Assembly: GCA_016935665.1 (NCBI GenBank) | Contig: JAFGQN010000210.1 | Span: 1-64,000, forward strand | Reading direction: 5' to 3' | Source of the DNA: Deltaproteobacteria bacterium | Lineage (GTDB): Bacteria > Myxococcota_A > Polyangia > JAAYKL01 | Length of the DNA stretch: 64,000 nucleotides | In this document: positions 54,072 through 62,696 of the stretch, in pieces | Layout of the letters: every line of letters starts with the position of its first letter | How positions within the stretch are numbered: the stretch's first letter is position 1 | Notes under the pieces: model-generated | What the model was told of the DNA's origin: nothing | What the model saw: the letters and a program-made list of their open reading frames with translations, nothing else | The model's database searches: none | Position numbers and translations under genes: made by a program

Positions 54072-54380
54072 TCACAATTTTTGCATCATTTTTTGGGCTT
54101 TGGCGCGCCATTTGGGGTCCAGGGAGAGTTCTTCCAGCAGGATTTTCGCCCGGTCGGTGTGGCCCAGTTTTGTATGACAGGTGGCCGCTTCGTAGAGGAC
54201 TTCGGTGCGTGTCGTGTAAGTTGCGTACCTGGTTAAAAACTGTTCGTAATGAATGACTGCTTTACCGCAACGCCCCGTGCGCTTTTCGCATCTGGCAATG
54301 TAATGGATGGCCACCGCAGGGTAATCGCAATGTCGGCCGATATATTTTCGCTGATCTTTTTTGGAGATTCTTTGACATGG
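54072..54380 (-). pseudogene. C-terminal remnant of a TPR protein
   Basis: The minus frame reads RHCDYPAVAIHYIARCEKR, KAVIHYEQFLTRYATYTTR and EVLYEAATCHTKLGHTDRA, a tetratricopeptide-like pattern with the stop at 54072. There is no start codon with a ribosome binding site; the recognisable reading begins near 54380. It is the end of a larger gene whose front has been lost, possibly by the insertion just upstream (54470-54993). Confidence 0.55.
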
Positions 54381-54469
54381 TGCTTCGAATGTGATCGATA
54401 CTGTATATCGGGCGCGGTGCTCGGCAGCGCAGCATCGAGGAGAGCCCCTGAGCAGGATCGGGGAGGATC

Positions 54470-54496
54470 GGGGTCAGACGTTCTCACTTCACATAT
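54470..54496. repeat. Left copy of perfect 27-bp inverted repeat
   Basis: The 27 bases starting GGGGTCAGACGTTC are the exact reverse complement of 54967-54993. The pair brackets a 524-base segment that contains the broken REP-type transposase, and so marks the element ends. Confidence 0.92.
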
Positions 54497-54966
54497 CTTT
54501 CTTCCAACTTTGTCAGCCGGGTACAGATGGGCTCTTTCGAAAAATTTAAGCGGTGCTCCACATTGCTCACTTGCGACTCCGACATTTTCATTATTTCGCC
54601 AAGTTCCCGTTGTGTCAGTTGCGCATATTTCCGCAACGCTGCAACGGCAAACCGTCTGGCAGGATTCGCCCCCTGACCCCTTGCCGCAAGTTCCGGATCT
54701 GTTCTGCTGCAGCCCGCAATCTTAATGATATTGACAGATTGCCCGGCTTTGAACGCACCAACAGGTGATAATGATTTGGCATCAGCGAGTACCCAGCACT
54801 TCAGTCCCAAACCTCGCAATCGCCTCACCAATCAACTGCAAAAACAGAAAGCAATGCTCTTCATTATTGAATATCGGTTTCCGTCGTGCTCCACGGTGCA
54901 TCATATGATGCCACGCTCCGGGAAAATCTTTCGTATCAGGAACCAAAACCTGACATATCTCTACAC
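54484..54966 (-). pseudogene. Broken REP-associated tyrosine (Y1) transposase
   Basis: On the minus strand the N-terminal family sequence FPGAWHHMMHRGARRKPIF reads in one frame, the catalytic HxH box SLMPNHYHLLVRSKPGN in a second, and the C-terminal helix-turn-helix LTQRELGEIMKMSESQVSNVE in a third. At least two frameshifts and an internal deletion (the region with the catalytic Tyr is missing) disable it. It is enclosed by the 27-bp inverted repeats. Confidence 0.8.
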
Positions 54967-54993
54967 ATATGTGAAGTGAGAACGTCTGACCCC
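54967..54993. repeat. Right copy of perfect 27-bp inverted repeat
   Basis: Exact reverse complement of 54470-54496. On the minus strand it is read in frame with the upstream IS110-type sequence, contributing the residues GQTFSLHI. This shows the element was inserted inside that gene. Confidence 0.92.
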
Positions 54994-55135
54994 TAATCTT
55001 CCTTACAAATTGAAGAACGGTGTTTTCGGCCGTCGCGATTTTCTCGCGACAAACAATCTTCCCCTTGCCATCCAGTACGACAAAAAAGCAATTATTACTG
55101 TGGCCATCAAGGCCAATATAGTATTTCCTTTTCAT
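54994..55135 (-). pseudogene. N-terminal remnant of an IS110-type transposase
   Basis: About 47 residues from the ATG at 55135, preceded by AGGAG, with KYYIGLDGHSNNC and FFVVLDGKGKIV: the DEDD-type RuvC-like start of IS110 transposases. The gene is cut at 54993 by the 27-bp inverted repeat of the REP-type element. No continuation was recognised on the far side of that element. Confidence 0.6.
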
Positions 55136-55255
55136 GAAGCGGCTCCTTCCGGTTAAGGTTTTTCGTCCAAGCCATCTTACCAGATCTGGACGCCGCTTCT
55201 TCATTTTGCCGTCCCTTGGTGTTCCCTATACGAACAAATAACAGGGGAATGAACA

Positions 55256-56720
55256 TTATTGCACATGGTGCATATTTTCATAACGATGTGTCAAAATCAG
55301 ACAAAGTCCGGCAAAAGTTATCAGTCCGTTTATCATCAACAGCTCATAGCCAAAAGTGTAATCCAAAAACCGTTGAGAAAGGTCATTGAGCCAAAATGAA
55401 ATTATGGGCGACAAAACAGCCACCAGTGGCGTCCACGTATCTTTAATTGAAAACGGCATAAACAATCCAAAGGCAAACAATCCGAGCAGTGGGCCATATG
55501 TGTACGACACAATAGTATAGATGGCATCAATAGCGCTTTTATCATTCAGCTCTCTAAACAAAAGAACAAGAAAAAAGAAAACCAACGTAAATCCAAAGTG
55601 AATGGACATTCGCTGTCTGGTACTGTTTTGACTATTCGTTTTTCCAACATTCAGGATATCAACTAAAAAAGATGTGGTCAGCGATGTCAGCGCGGAATCA
55701 GCACTTGAAAACGTGGCGGCAACAATTCCGATGATGAAACAGATCATGGTGAAACTCCCGGCCCCTTTCGCAAAAAACGGCAGGATGTCATCGTTGACCG
55801 CCGGGAGCGCAACTCCCGTCTGCGATGCGTACACAAGTAAAAGTGCACCCAGCGAAAGAAAAATAAGATTCACAGGAATAAACGCGAAACCATACCAAAG
55901 CATGTTGCGTCTGGATTCTTTAAAATTCCGACAGCTCAGATTCTTCTGCATAATATCCTGATCCAGTCCCGTCATAACAATGACCACGAAAATGCCACTG
56001 AGAAATTGTTTGAAAAAAAACTGACTGTTGTGCCAGTCATCAAATACAAACACACGGGACCACTGGCTATCAGTGATTGTTTTCACAGCGGATACCACAT
56101 CCATATTCATGCGGTCTATGACATCCACCAGAAGCAATACCGAGGCAAGAAGAAGCGCAATGGTCTTAAAAAAAATCAGTCCATACAATCGTTTTAATTC
56201 CACCCCGGCAAGTATATAAAAAAATAATGAGCAACGTGCTGCCCATGGTGATCGTAAATGGTATTTGCCACGCGTCAAATACAAATTGCTGCAATACAAT
56301 CACGACCACATACAGACGTGCAGCGGCGCCGACCGATTTTGACAAAATAAAAAACAATGCGGCGGTTCGGTGCGTGGCAACGCCAAACCGTTTTCCAAGG
56401 TAGCCGTAAATGCTGGTCAGATTCAGTTTGTAATACAATGGCAAAAGCAACGAGACAACCACGAGATAGCCGAAAAAAAATCCGACAACCATTTGCATAT
56501 AGGTAAACTGAACAGCTCGAACCATTCCTGGCACGGATATTACTGAGATACCGGAAAGTGTTGCCCCAATCATTCCCACCGCGACAACAAACCAGTGAGA
56601 CCGTTTCTCCCCCGAAAAAAACGACTCAGCACCATTGCCAGACCGACTGGTAAAAAATGAAATCAATCCAGGAACAATAAAGTAAACAATAAGAACGATA
56701 ACCACGAGCGATGACGACAT
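55256..56720 (-). pseudogene. Sodium:solute symporter (SSF) with a frameshift
   Basis: Two overlapping frames make up one transporter. The first, 184 codons from the ATG at 56720, ends CRGGIKTIVWTDFF and stop; the second, from the same place, continues FFKTIALLLASVLLLVD through the rest of the membrane segments to 55256. The break is at eight A on the plus strand (56168-56175); seven would restore a 487-residue protein of normal SSF size. Conserved GATLSGISVISVPG and the later TFSSADSALTS support the family. It may be a real mutation, a sequencing error, or slippage. It is 63 bases downstream of the HydG-like gene. Confidence 0.85.
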
Positions 56721-56783
56721 ACTGCATTCTTTCCGATGAGATTATCTAAATTTCAAAAATAAATTTACAATACGATTCAATCT

Positions 56784-58280
56784 CTAAACATATACATCTC
56801 TTTGGCCGGCACAAATATCGCTGTAGTATTTGTTGAATTGTTTTCGCAGGGCGCCTTTATTGTAAAAGTCCATCTGTTCAATTTGCGCCAGTTCCTGTTC
56901 AATAATTTTTTCGCCGGCCGCTCTGGTTTGTGCAGACGCATAATCATCGAGATATTCTCTAAATGTCAGCACCGCATTCAATTTGCAGAATTTTCCTTCA
57001 GTGCCGCTGTGCAACAGTTTCATGATTTTGTCGCCGGTTCGACCACAGCGATAGCCGGCGGTGCAAAAGGACGTAATCATTCCCATTTTTGCCAGCTCGT
57101 GTATTACTTCATCCAGAGTTCGCGTGTCTCCCAGCATAAACTGTTGATGATCAATGTGTTGTTCAGACTGTGCCGCATAAGCGCCGACGCCAATTTTACT
57201 GGATGCGTCGGTTTGAGTGCAGCCAAGGGTTATGGCCTGCATGTGAATTCCCGGTTTCTCGCGAGCTGTCACAATGAGGCCGGTGTAGGGAATGGCCAGG
57301 CGAATGACGGTGATCATTCTCTTAAACAGTTTGTCGTTCACCAGATACCTGGAATCAATATAAGTGGACGAGCCACTTGCTGGCGTTAGCCTCGGCACAG
57401 AGACTGTATGCGGTCCAATATTGAACGCCCTTTCCAAATCCATGGCATGGGCAACAAGACCCAAAACCTCATATTTCCAGTCATGCAGGCCCAGCAATGC
57501 GCCGGCGCCCACATCGTCCACACCCGCTTCCATGGCGCGATGAAGCGCATACAGACGCCATCGATAATTGGCCTTGGGACCAAAGGGATGCATCTGTCTG
57601 TAAGTTTCTTTGTGATAGGTCTCCTGAAATACCTGAAAGGTCCCTATCCCCTCCCTGTGAAGCTTTTGTAAATCCGAGATACACATGGGGGCGGCATTAA
57701 CATTAATGCGTCGAATGGAAGTCGCCGTCTTTTGCGGTGTTTTTCTGTGAACGCTGTAAATTGCGTTGAGCGCGTTGCAAATGTAATTCACGTCTGAGCT
57801 GGGATGTTCGCCAAACACCACAATCATCCTTTTATGCCCTTCGGCAAGCACCTGCTTTGTTTCTTCTATTATCTCGGGTCGGGTAAGTGTACGTCTTCTT
57901 TCGACGGTATTGCCGCTGTTAAAGCCACAGTAGACGCATCCGTTTATACAGCAATTGCTGCAATAGAGCGGCGCAAAGAACACAATGCGGTTGTCATACA
58001 CCTTACGCTTCACTTTCAGGCCGGTGTCAGCCATTTCATTAAGTACATCAGGGTCTGTCACATTGGCGAGTAAAGCGGTCTCTTCAAGGGTGAGTCTTTC
58101 AATAGCCAGTGACTTTTCCAGAATATCTCTAATCCAGGCGCGGTCGGGATTGCACGCGTTTTCAAGGACCTGTTCGATGGCACAGCCATCAATAAAATCG
58201 CGACCGTTAATAAGGTATTTGTCAACTTCGGTTTCTTGAACTCTGGTTTTCGACCATTGGTGTATCTGAGCGAGGGACAT
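56784..58280 (-). CDS. hydG: HydG-like radical SAM protein
   Basis: This encodes 498 residues from the ATG at 58280 behind AGGAGAT; a longer frame has no site. The radical SAM cluster motif is CINGCVYC (Cys111, Cys115, Cys118). The C-terminal extension absent from ThiH is present. There the usual CTAC of HydG reads CTAGYRC: Cys406 is kept, Cys409 is Gly, and an extra Cys412 stands three residues later; the third Cys is Cys432. HydG splits tyrosine to build CO and CN of the [FeFe]-hydrogenase H-cluster. No hydE, hydF or hydrogenase gene is in the window. Confidence 0.85.
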   Translation of the reverse strand: MSLAQIHQWSKTRVQETEVDKYLINGRDFIDGCAIEQVLENACNPDRAWIRDILEKSLAIERLTLEETALLANVTDPDVLNEMADTGLKVKRKVYDNRIVFFAPLYCSNCCINGCVYCGFNSGNTVERRRTLTRPEIIEETKQVLAEGHKRMIVVFGEHPSSDVNYICNALNAIYSVHRKTPQKTATSIRRINVNAAPMCISDLQKLHREGIGTFQVFQETYHKETYRQMHPFGPKANYRWRLYALHRAMEAGVDDVGAGALLGLHDWKYEVLGLVAHAMDLERAFNIGPHTVSVPRLTPASGSSTYIDSRYLVNDKLFKRMITVIRLAIPYTGLIVTAREKPGIHMQAITLGCTQTDASSKIGVGAYAAQSEQHIDHQQFMLGDTRTLDEVIHELAKMGMITSFCTAGYRCGRTGDKIMKLLHSGTEGKFCKLNAVLTFREYLDDYASAQTRAAGEKIIEQELAQIEQMDFYNKGALRKQFNKYYSDICAGQRDVYV

Positions 58281-58804
58281 TTTCAAGTTATCTCCTGTCT
58301 GGTTTACAACAAGCAGTTTTCTGGTGTCATTGTGGTCACCAATATTTGAGAACCTGCCAGAAATAAGTGAAGCCGGTAATGAAATATCGTCTGCTAAAAC
58401 TATTGAGCCACATCCGTTCTGGCTTAAGAAAAACAAAGCATTCGTGTGCTTCCGTTGGGCGTGCATGTATTTGAAAAAGAAAACGCACAAAGCGTTTATC
58501 AACGACTGGAAGCATGGCGTTCAACCGTTTGGGGCCCATTCGGTTCAAGGTGATATATCGATTTTGCAAATAATTTCAAAAGTAACGGTGCCTTGCTGAA
58601 CAGTCAAACGCCTTTGGCCGCACGCCGGTCAACATGCGGCAACCGGAAACGTCCGCAATTCCAACCGCCACCACGCATAATCGAATTAAAATTGGGGTAA
58701 ACAGCAGAATGCTTCTCCCAAAAAACATCCGGTGTCAAAACATGACGGCGTTTATGACACGTGCAAGCCATAATGCCACCGTCAATTGCTTCGCATCTCA
58801 CTAT
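58281..58804. other. Divergent intergenic region
   Basis: Over 520 bases separate the HydG-like gene start from the palindrome at 58805. Short frames on both strands lack ribosome binding sites. Possible transcription signals could not be identified with confidence apart from the palindrome at its right end. Confidence 0.45.
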
Positions 58805-58836
58805 ATTATATGCAAACCAAACCGTTTGCATATAAT
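58805..58836. promoter_or_regulatory. Perfect palindrome with TATAAT on both strands
   Basis: Arms of 13 bases, ATTATATGCAAAC (58805-58817) and its exact complement (58824-58836), enclose CAAACC. Each outer end is TATAAT read outward, so -10 boxes face both ways. The plus-strand TATAAT (58831-58836) lies 6 bases before the ATG at 58843, so transcription would start near the start codon and give a leaderless mRNA. No good -35 box fits. The symmetry suggests an operator for a dimeric regulator. Confidence 0.55.
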
Positions 58837-58842
58837 GCGCCC

Positions 58843-59796
58843 ATGAATAAGATCCCACATTTTCGAAATACTATTGTTTTAGCACTTGGGCTATTTCTGT
58901 GCGGCTGTTTTGTTGATTCGTTCTGCTACAATCACGCGGACTGCCCAAATGAGCAGCGTTGCAACATTCAAACCGGCGCGTGTTATCCCCGGGAATGCAG
59001 TAAGGATGCTGATTGTCCGGCCAAACAATCATGCAACACCACTACCTATTCGTGCGACGCAATAAAATGTCGCAGCGATGGCGATTGCAACGAGGGATAT
59101 ACCTGCAACCCCCAAACAGGTATTTGCAAAGCCCAAACAAAGCTTTATTGCCCCGAAGGCATGGTGGCAATCGATAATTCTTTTTGCGTCGATATTTACG
59201 AGGCCTCCCGGCCCGACGCCACCGCCACGCAGAAAGGCAGCGATGAATCGAAGGCGGTATCCGTACAGGGGGTCATTCCGTGGCAGGTTAAAGACAATGC
59301 CACCGCCCAACAGGCCTGCGAAGCGGCGGGCAAATCGCTCTGCAGCGAATCTCAGTGGGAATCAACTTGCAGCGGCCCCGCCCAAACCGTTTATGCCTAT
59401 GGCGACGAATACGAATCGGCCACTTGCAATGGCATCGATACTTTTTGCCTGTGCGATGACTGCCAGCCCGAAAAAACCTGCTCGTATCCGTTTTGCTACA
59501 ACGACTGCGGCGCGGCCTTTAAAGTTCAACCCACCGGCAGTTTTGTCGGGTGCACCAACAGCTATGGGGTGTACGACATGAACGGCAACCTGTGGGAACA
59601 CGTACTCAATGGAACCGACGCCAGTGTCCGCGGGGGCGCATATAACTGCGGCGATTCGAAAAAACTCCATCAATGCAGTTATGTTCCCCAAAGCTGGGTG
59701 CCGTCGGCCCGCGGCTTCCGCTGCTGCGCACCGGGATCACTCAACACCCCGACCGATGGGGCATCCGATGGCTCCGACAGCGAGGTGGCGCCATGA
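58843..59796 (+). CDS. FGE-sulfatase-type (SUMF1) lipoprotein with Cys-rich repeats
   Basis: This encodes 317 residues from MNKIPHF. Lipobox LCGC is followed by three Cys-rich units of about 22 residues (C..DC..G..C...G.C type). The FGE-sulfatase domain begins near EGMVAIDNSFCVDIYEAS and has AAGKSLCSESQWE, YGVYDMNGNLWE and RGGAYNC with GFRCC near the end. Whether it has the FGE active-site Cys pair is uncertain. There is no ribosome binding site, in line with leaderless initiation. Its stop overlaps the next ATG (ATGA). Confidence 0.8.
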   Translation: MNKIPHFRNTIVLALGLFLCGCFVDSFCYNHADCPNEQRCNIQTGACYPRECSKDADCPAKQSCNTTTYSCDAIKCRSDGDCNEGYTCNPQTGICKAQTKLYCPEGMVAIDNSFCVDIYEASRPDATATQKGSDESKAVSVQGVIPWQVKDNATAQQACEAAGKSLCSESQWESTCSGPAQTVYAYGDEYESATCNGIDTFCLCDDCQPEKTCSYPFCYNDCGAAFKVQPTGSFVGCTNSYGVYDMNGNLWEHVLNGTDASVRGGAYNCGDSKKLHQCSYVPQSWVPSARGFRCCAPGSLNTPTDGASDGSDSEVAP

Positions 59797-61409
59797 GGGA
59801 AAAAGCAACCAGTCGCCCTTCACTCTTTGCAAATGCAACGCGACGCATCCCTCTGCCTCTGTCAGCAATAATTGCCCTGGTGCTGCAATTATTTTCCGCC
59901 AGCGCTTCCGCCAACGCTGCCAGTCTGTGTGTCGCCTGCGAATGGCAACAGCTCCACGATGACATGGCGGCGAACAATATTGGCGCGTCAATCGACAGAT
60001 TCAAAGCGTTGCGGGACGCATATCCCAATCGCAAAGCGCCTGTTTTACTTCTGGCCAGCGCGTACGATGCCGATGGCAATGGATACTGGGCGCTAAATGT
60101 ACTCTACAGCTGGTATCAGGCGCATCCCAACGATTGTGAAGTGCTGTCATTTATTATCTGGCAGCAGATAAAGCAGTTGAATGTGGGTGGCGCCAAAGAG
60201 TTAATGACGCACCCCCACTGCCCCGAAGATGACACCGACAAAAGTCGCTGGAAGCTCATTTCCGCCTACCTCGACGAACTGAACGGCCAAAAGGTCGCCG
60301 CGCCATCGACCCTGGAATTGGCATGGCCCGAAGATGTGACCCTGTGGCAATCAATGTGGCAAAGGGCCGCCCCTGGCAGAAAGCCGCCTATCGAGATTCG
60401 GGGCGCCCTCGAAACCGGGTATACATCCAATGCCCAGGCGGGGTCTTCCATCGATACGGCCGGCAGTCAGTCGAAAAGCGCCACAGGCAAACTGCAGGTT
60501 CAGGCATGGTTTGTAGCGCCCACCGCAAAGAAAGTTCGCCCGGTGATGGGGCTATCGACTCGGTTGAGCGGCTATTTGACCGACGAGGCGCGAAAATACT
60601 CATATATTGATTTGGCATGGCAACCCGGAATCCTTTTGGGCAGAACAACCACACTGCGCCTGAATTACAAAGGCAACCTGATGTTGTTAAACTGGCCCGG
60701 CAAGGAAATTTTTCACGAAACCCACCGACTGGAATTTGAATTGTCTGCACCGTCGGGCAATTTGCTCTTCGGGGGCGTCGGCAGACGGATTTACGCCGAA
60801 AATGGTCGCACCAGATGGGAAGTGGACGCTGGGTATGGCCGAACAAAAATTCTTAACTCGTGGGCAACTGTACTGCTGGGCATCAACGGTCGATATTACG
60901 ATGCGATTGGCGATCCTTACGATGAAGCAGGTGGCGGTATATTGGGGGCGGCATATTTTTCGCTTCCCCACACCATGTCTATGCGTACCGGGGTAAACAC
61001 AGGCATGGATTTCTTTTTTAACTCCGGCGGCGACCTGGGGCATCTTGCCTATGGCACTATCGACAAACGGCGGGACTTGACTTTCAGACACTTTGACGAA
61101 TTGTGGTTTCCGCCACTGGGCCAACTGAAATGGGGAATTCGATACGAATTCAACGTTCGAGACTCCCGGGCCGACAGCGCCCACGGAGCCAGCGACTACG
61201 ATTACCAGGAACATCGCGCTATGCTTAAATTGTCATTTGATCTGCGTGCCAACCCATTGGCCCCGCGCACCCGCGAAACATCTGATCACGTGCCCCTCGA
61301 TTATGATCAGGAGTCATCGCAAAATGCACAGAGAATAGACAGCACCGAAATCATTGATATGCTGCGCGCCGACGAAGCGGCCCGCGCCGCATCATCGTGT
61401 GTGGAATGA
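59793..61409 (+). CDS. Outer-membrane protein: TPR-like domain plus beta-barrel (Slam-like layout)
   Basis: This encodes 538 residues from the ATG overlapping the previous stop. A signal peptide ends near SASANA. The N-terminal 160 residues are helical and TPR-like (ALNVLYSWYQAHPND, LLASAYDADG). From about residue 205 onwards many alternating strands follow (GALETGYTSNAQAG, TTLRLNYKGNLML, WEVDAGYGRTKIL), typical of a barrel of 12-16 strands. The order TPR plus barrel is that of surface lipoprotein assembly modifiers. Membership is based on layout and on the flanking lipoprotein genes. Confidence 0.7.
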   Translation: MREKATSRPSLFANATRRIPLPLSAIIALVLQLFSASASANAASLCVACEWQQLHDDMAANNIGASIDRFKALRDAYPNRKAPVLLLASAYDADGNGYWALNVLYSWYQAHPNDCEVLSFIIWQQIKQLNVGGAKELMTHPHCPEDDTDKSRWKLISAYLDELNGQKVAAPSTLELAWPEDVTLWQSMWQRAAPGRKPPIEIRGALETGYTSNAQAGSSIDTAGSQSKSATGKLQVQAWFVAPTAKKVRPVMGLSTRLSGYLTDEARKYSYIDLAWQPGILLGRTTTLRLNYKGNLMLLNWPGKEIFHETHRLEFELSAPSGNLLFGGVGRRIYAENGRTRWEVDAGYGRTKILNSWATVLLGINGRYYDAIGDPYDEAGGGILGAAYFSLPHTMSMRTGVNTGMDFFFNSGGDLGHLAYGTIDKRRDLTFRHFDELWFPPLGQLKWGIRYEFNVRDSRADSAHGASDYDYQEHRAMLKLSFDLRANPLAPRTRETSDHVPLDYDQESSQNAQRIDSTEIIDMLRADEAARAASSCVE

Positions 61410-61422
61410 ATAAGGAGTTCTT

Positions 61423-62589
61423 ATGTTTAACAGCCTTTACACTATTCGCCTGTTGGCGAGCCCACTGCTTTTCACACTGCTTTTCACACTGCTATTCGTC
61501 ACCGCGTGCGACACCACACAGGTTGTTGACAACAAAAGCAGCGAAAATGTCAACGACACGATGACCGATATCGACACATCCACGTCATCGGCAGAGGCAA
61601 ATGACAGCGACTCGGTAGAAACCACAGACAGCAACAGCGGTACCGGAGATGGGGGCGGATGTATTTCTGAAGATACCGACACTGGCACCGGCCTCGACAT
61701 CACTGATACGGTAACTACCGCTGATACGACAACCACTGCGGATACCGCAAGTGCTGCCAATACGGCAGACACGACAGACACGACAGACACGACAGACACG
61801 GCAGACACCGCCTCTGGTACAGAATCTAATGCTGATGATACATCTTCGAGTGCTGCTGATTCAAGCACATCATCTGAAAACACTGATTCAGACACGGGCG
61901 ATTCAATTCTGTGTCCGTCTGATATGGTGCTGGTTGCGCCAATAACGGATTCCAGCGGAAACGCACGATTCTGCATTGACCGTTATGAGGCATCCAGATC
62001 AGATGCCACTGCAGGCAGCGCCGGCACAGATGAATCTGTGGCCATGTCCGTCTATGGTGTGCTGCCGTGGTATGTGCGCCCCATGTCGGCCGAAGCACTC
62101 GACACGTTTAAAACCGCCTGCTTGGCTGCGGGAAAATATCTGTGCAACGACGTGGAGTGGGAGTACAGCTGCAAGGGGCACGACAACACCAACTATGTCT
62201 GGGGAAACGATTTCGATGTCGAAATTTGCAATAACGTGGCCACTTTCTGTGATGACTACTGCGAAAAAAACGGCATTGCCGAAGATGCTTGCAACCTGAA
62301 CACCTTCAGCTGCGGCTATCATTGTGGCGACGCCACCCTGGACGTGAACTGTTTTCAGATGGCGCCAACCGGTCAGTTTACTCAATGCACCAACGCCATT
62401 GGCACCTTCGATATTAACGGCAACCTGTGGGAAATTGTCACATCAGAAACAGCGACATCTGGATACGAAATTCGCGGCGGCGCGTTCAATTGCGCCAGTC
62501 CGAGCTCTCGCCTGCAATGCAGCCAACTGGCAGACTGGACCGACCTTTACGCCGGATTCCGCTGCTGCAAAGATACTCAAACACCATAG
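61423..62589 (+). CDS. FGE-sulfatase-type lipoprotein with Asp/Thr linker
   Basis: This encodes 388 residues with AAGGAG upstream. Lipobox VTAC is followed by a 130-residue linker rich in D, T, S and A (ADTTDTTDTTDTAD). The FGE domain (about 165-388) has PSDMVLVAPITDSSG, ICIDRYEAS-like FCIDRYEAS, AAGKYLCNDVEWEY, IGTFDINGNLWE, IRGGAFNC and GFRCC. It is a paralogue of the gene at 58843 with a different N-terminal region. It lies 13 bases after the barrel gene. Confidence 0.85.
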   Translation: MFNSLYTIRLLASPLLFTLLFTLLFVTACDTTQVVDNKSSENVNDTMTDIDTSTSSAEANDSDSVETTDSNSGTGDGGGCISEDTDTGTGLDITDTVTTADTTTTADTASAANTADTTDTTDTTDTADTASGTESNADDTSSSAADSSTSSENTDSDTGDSILCPSDMVLVAPITDSSGNARFCIDRYEASRSDATAGSAGTDESVAMSVYGVLPWYVRPMSAEALDTFKTACLAAGKYLCNDVEWEYSCKGHDNTNYVWGNDFDVEICNNVATFCDDYCEKNGIAEDACNLNTFSCGYHCGDATLDVNCFQMAPTGQFTQCTNAIGTFDINGNLWEIVTSETATSGYEIRGGAFNCASPSSRLQCSQLADWTDLYAGFRCCKDTQTP

Positions 62590-62696
62590 ATACAGTTACA
62601 AATTTTTTATTGCTCATTTGGTTCTCAATCTCCCGATGAAAGGAATTGTTGATGTAAATGGCAAATTTCTTTCAACATTTTTCAGGGAGCCCCAAT

